Source of the DNA: Porphyromonas loveana
Lineage (GTDB): Bacteria > Bacteroidota > Bacteroidia > Bacteroidales > Porphyromonadaceae
DNA length: 35,121 nucleotides
Assembly: GCF_003096695.1 (NCBI RefSeq)
Contig: NZ_QEKY01000019.1
Coordinates: 1 to 35,121 of the forward strand
Reading direction: 5' to 3'
Shown: positions 32,941 to 35,121 of the stretch, in pieces
Layout of the letters: the number at the start of each line of letters is the position of its first letter
How positions within the stretch are numbered: the first letter of the stretch is position 1
Made by a program: the position numbers and the translations under genes
The notes under the pieces: model-generated
Told to the model about the DNA's origin: nothing
Database searches by the model: none
Seen by the model: only the letters and a program-made list of their open reading frames with translations

Positions 32941-34278
32941 ATGGCCGCCACATCGAACGAAAAAGCCCCACAGATCGATCTGATTTACAAGATCGAAGAC
33001 AAACCTTCTTTCAAAGATGCGCTCTTCGCTGCATTCCAACACCTACTCGCCATCTTCGTGGCTATCATCACGCCTCCGCTTATCATAGCCGGAGCGCTTG
33101 ATTTGGATCTGGAGACAACTTCCTTCCTCGTGTCCATGGCTCTTTTCGCCTCGGGCATATCTACTTTCATCCAGTGTCGTAGACTCGGCCCCGTCGGAGC
33201 CGGACTCCTCTGCGTGCAGGGAACGAGTTTCTCTTTCATCGGTCCCATCATCAGTGCAGGGCTCGTAGGTGGACTGCCGCTTATATTCGGCTGTACGATA
33301 GTGGCCGCGCCCATCGAGATGATTGTAAGCCGCTCCTTCCGCTATCTCAAGCGTATCATCACGCCACTGGTGTCGGGAACGGTGGTTCTGCTGATCGGAC
33401 TCAGCCTGGTCAAGGTGGGCATCATCGCCTGCGGTGGCGGTCACGCAGCCATGGACAACGGCACCTTCGGTAGTTGGCAGAATCTGAGCATCGCCGCGCT
33501 TGTACTCATCGGTGTACTCTTCTTTAATAGGAGTGGCAACAAATACATTCGCATGAGCTCCATTGTCTTGGGGCTTATCGTCGGATACATCCTGGCCTTC
33601 ATCCTCGGACGAGTGGACCTCTCGGCTGTGCAGACGACTGACATCGCGCTATGGAATATACCGGTACCGTTCAAATATGGTCTGGATTTGAATATCTCTT
33701 CGCTCATCGCATTCGGTCTCATCTACCTCATTACGGCGATCGAAGCGTCGGGCGACATCACTGCCAACTCCATGATATCCGGCGAACCGCTGGAAGGAGA
33801 AAAATACGTGAAGCGCGTTTCGGGCGGTGTATTGGCAGACGGATTCAACTCTCTCCTCGCCGGCGTGTTCAACTCATTCCCCAACTCCATTTTCGCACAG
33901 AACAACGGTCTCATCCAACTGACTGGCGTGGCAAGCCGACACGTGGGCTACTATATTGCTGCCATGCTCATCATACTCGGACTCTTCCCGGGCATCGGTC
34001 TCATCTTCTCGGTCATGCCCGATCCCGTACTCGGAGGGGCTACTCTCTTGATGTTCGGTACTGTGGCTGCAGCGGGCATACGCATCATCGCTTCTCAGGA
34101 GATCGATCGCAAGGCTACAATGGTTCTCGCTATCAGTCTCTCGCTGGGTCTGGGCGTGGAGCTCATGCCGGATATTCTCACGAATGTGTCGCCGAATCTG
34201 AAAGGAATCTTCTCTTCCGGTATCACTACGGGCGGATTGGCGGCCATCATTTCCAACGCTGTCATTCGCAGCAAGTAA
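32941..34278 (+). CDS. Uracil/xanthine permease, NCS2 family
   Basis: A 445-residue inner-membrane nucleobase:cation symporter with about 12-14 hydrophobic segments and a short cytoplasmic N-terminus. Family signatures: CVQGTSFSFIGP (about 92-102), AIEASGDITANSMISGEPLEG in the carrier core (about 262-282), and NSFPNSIFAQNNGLIQLTGVASR (about 300-322). The Gln/Glu/Asn positions of these motifs bind the base. Pairing with xpt 35 bases downstream makes xanthine or another purine the likely substrate, though the family also includes uracil and urate carriers. It probably shares a promoter with xpt. Confidence 0.93.
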   Translation: MAATSNEKAPQIDLIYKIEDKPSFKDALFAAFQHLLAIFVAIITPPLIIAGALDLDLETTSFLVSMALFASGISTFIQCRRLGPVGAGLLCVQGTSFSFIGPIISAGLVGGLPLIFGCTIVAAPIEMIVSRSFRYLKRIITPLVSGTVVLLIGLSLVKVGIIACGGGHAAMDNGTFGSWQNLSIAALVLIGVLFFNRSGNKYIRMSSIVLGLIVGYILAFILGRVDLSAVQTTDIALWNIPVPFKYGLDLNISSLIAFGLIYLITAIEASGDITANSMISGEPLEGEKYVKRVSGGVLADGFNSLLAGVFNSFPNSIFAQNNGLIQLTGVASRHVGYYIAAMLIILGLFPGIGLIFSVMPDPVLGGATLLMFGTVAAAGIRIIASQEIDRKATMVLAISLSLGLGVELMPDILTNVSPNLKGIFSSGITTGGLAAIISNAVIRSK

Positions 34279-34313
34279 GCGTTTTTTCGACACAGCTTTA
34301 ATAGAATCGAACT

Positions 34314-34889
34314 ATGGAACTGCTTAAACGGAGAATCCTACAAGACGGTAAATGTTACCCGGGTGGCATCTTGAAGGTCGATAGCTTCATCAATCATCAG
34401 ATGGACTCCAAGCTGATGTACCACGTAGCCGAGGAGTTTGCACGACTCTTTGCCGACAGCGGTGCCAATAAAATCGTCACCATCGAAGCAAGTGGGATCG
34501 CCCCTGCCATCATGGTGGGCTACATCATGAATCTGCCCGTGGTCTTCGTGAAGAAAAAACAGCCCAAGACGATGGAGAATATGCTCACAACGACGGTACA
34601 CTCCTTCACAAAGAACAGAGACTATACGGTCTGCATCAGCCATGATTTCCTCACAGCTGACGACCGCATCCTCTTTATCGACGACTTTTTGGCTTACGGC
34701 AATGCCGCACAAGGCATTATTGATCTGGCAGATCAGGCGGGCGCGCAGATCGCCGGCATGGGCTTTATCATCGAGAAAGCCTTCCAGCACGGGCGTGACA
34801 TTCTCATTGAAAAGGGTATCCGCGTGGAATCGCTGGCCATTATCCAGAGCCTCGAAAACTGCGAGATCACCATCACCGACCAAGCGTAA
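34314..34889 (+). CDS. xpt: Xanthine phosphoribosyltransferase
   Basis: A 191-residue type-I phosphoribosyltransferase that makes XMP from xanthine and PRPP, salvaging purines. The PRPP loop is [16 protein letters not shown] (119-134); [19 protein letters not shown] (58-75) and VKKKQPKTM (79-87) are also characteristic of the Bacillus-type Xpt. Full length. It lies 35 bases behind the permease with no terminator between, forming an import-and-salvage operon. No purine riboswitch was recognised upstream; regulation may instead involve the direct repeat at 32846-32907. Confidence 0.94.
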   Translation: MELLKRRILQDGKCYPGGILKVDSFINHQMDSKLMYHVAEEFARLFADSGANKIVTIEASGIAPAIMVGYIMNLPVVFVKKKQPKTMENMLTTTVHSFTKNRDYTVCISHDFLTADDRILFIDDFLAYGNAAQGIIDLADQAGAQIAGMGFIIEKAFQHGRDILIEKGIRVESLAIIQSLENCEITITDQA

Positions 34890-34955
34890 CTCATCCCATA
34901 CGGCTTACTCGGGACGGCAACCCTCCAATCATTCCCCCTTAATAGAAATAAGACG

Positions 34956-35121
34956 AAATAGTCATCCCTTAAAAAGCATTTGCAAGTGAGAAGTCATTCA
35001 TCGATGGTCTCTCGCTTAGCTTTTCGCTTATTATTTTGAGCAGGTGCAAAAGAGCCTTCATGGCTCTTTTGAAGTTGTAAGCAGCAGCTGCCAATAGGAT
35101 GTTCACAGCATCCCCTGCCAC
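34956..35121 (-). mobile_element. 3' end of an IS5-family insertion sequence
   Basis: The minus strand encodes the last 50 codons of a transposase (35121 to stop 34969-34971), beginning VAGDAVNILLAAAAYNFKRA and ending SLANAF. The phrase GDAxNxLLAAAAYNFKRAM is typical of IS5-family transposases of the kind abundant in Porphyromonas. The gene continues beyond the window. The outer end, AAATAGTCATCCCTTAAAA at 34956-34974, should lie in or next to the terminal inverted repeat; a near-identical 19-mer sits at 108-126. Confidence 0.85.

Noticed and set aside
1-35121. CRISPR arrays, rRNA and tRNA genes
   Set aside because: No regularly spaced repeats or tRNA-like cloverleaf with a TTCRANY arm was recognised by eye; the repeats seen are RHS cores, hairpins and short operator-like motifs.

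Overview
The window looks like a chromosomal segment of Porphyromonas, most likely P. gingivalis or a very close relative such as P. gulae. The grounds are a 777-residue GH20 beta-hexosaminidase matching the known size of P. gingivalis NahA, a GLPGLI-family protein, a DUF6261-type protein, a type IX secretion (T9SS) C-terminal sorting domain, Bacteroidetes -7 boxes of the form TAnnTTTG, and IS5-family ends at both edges. The species call is inference from gene content.

Layout. (1) 1-854: gene-poor, with a strong hairpin and a possible IS-end relic. (2) 855-5231: what looks like a decayed peptide-processing/export cluster. A C39-like fragment is broken by one base in an A run. It is followed by an intact GLPGLI protein overlapping a large carboxypeptidase-regulatory/outer-membrane beta-barrel protein, then a stand-alone C39 peptidase domain whose start is out of frame by one A. 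(3) 5232-6129: mostly non-coding, with a consensus-like promoter and a hairpin, leading to a DUF6261-type gene. (4) 7349-21018: an RHS polymorphic-toxin locus. It starts with a small T9SS-CTD protein and a 2094-residue SpvB/FG-GAP/RHS protein with a variable C-terminal tip. Downstream lie candidate immunity genes, displaced toxin-tip remnants (one with an HExxH motif), and a 5'-truncated second RHS core fused to an L,D-transpeptidase/Tlde1-like tip, followed by a four-helix membrane protein and a TPR lipoprotein. Most of the tip and immunity DNA is AT-rich compared with the housekeeping genes. (5) 21205-34889: core metabolism. On + are glyA and nahA. On - are a dCMP deaminase / S41 peptidase / 5-formyl-THF cyclo-ligase operon, a flavodoxin plus DUF2023 pair, and glycerate kinase. 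On + again are htpG and a uracil/xanthine-type permease with xpt. (6) 34956-35121: the 3' end of an IS5-family transposase on -, running off the window.

How the parts fit. The RHS locus reads as one intact toxin shell plus an archive of alternative C-terminal tips with their immunity genes. Two ~96%-identical copies of the RHS core (619 bp, no indels) lie 5.7 kb apart in direct orientation. One crossover between them would replace the present tip with the transpeptidase-like tip and delete everything between. The last genes couple functionally: the permease imports a nucleobase and Xpt converts xanthine to XMP. No tRNA, rRNA or CRISPR array was recognised by eye.
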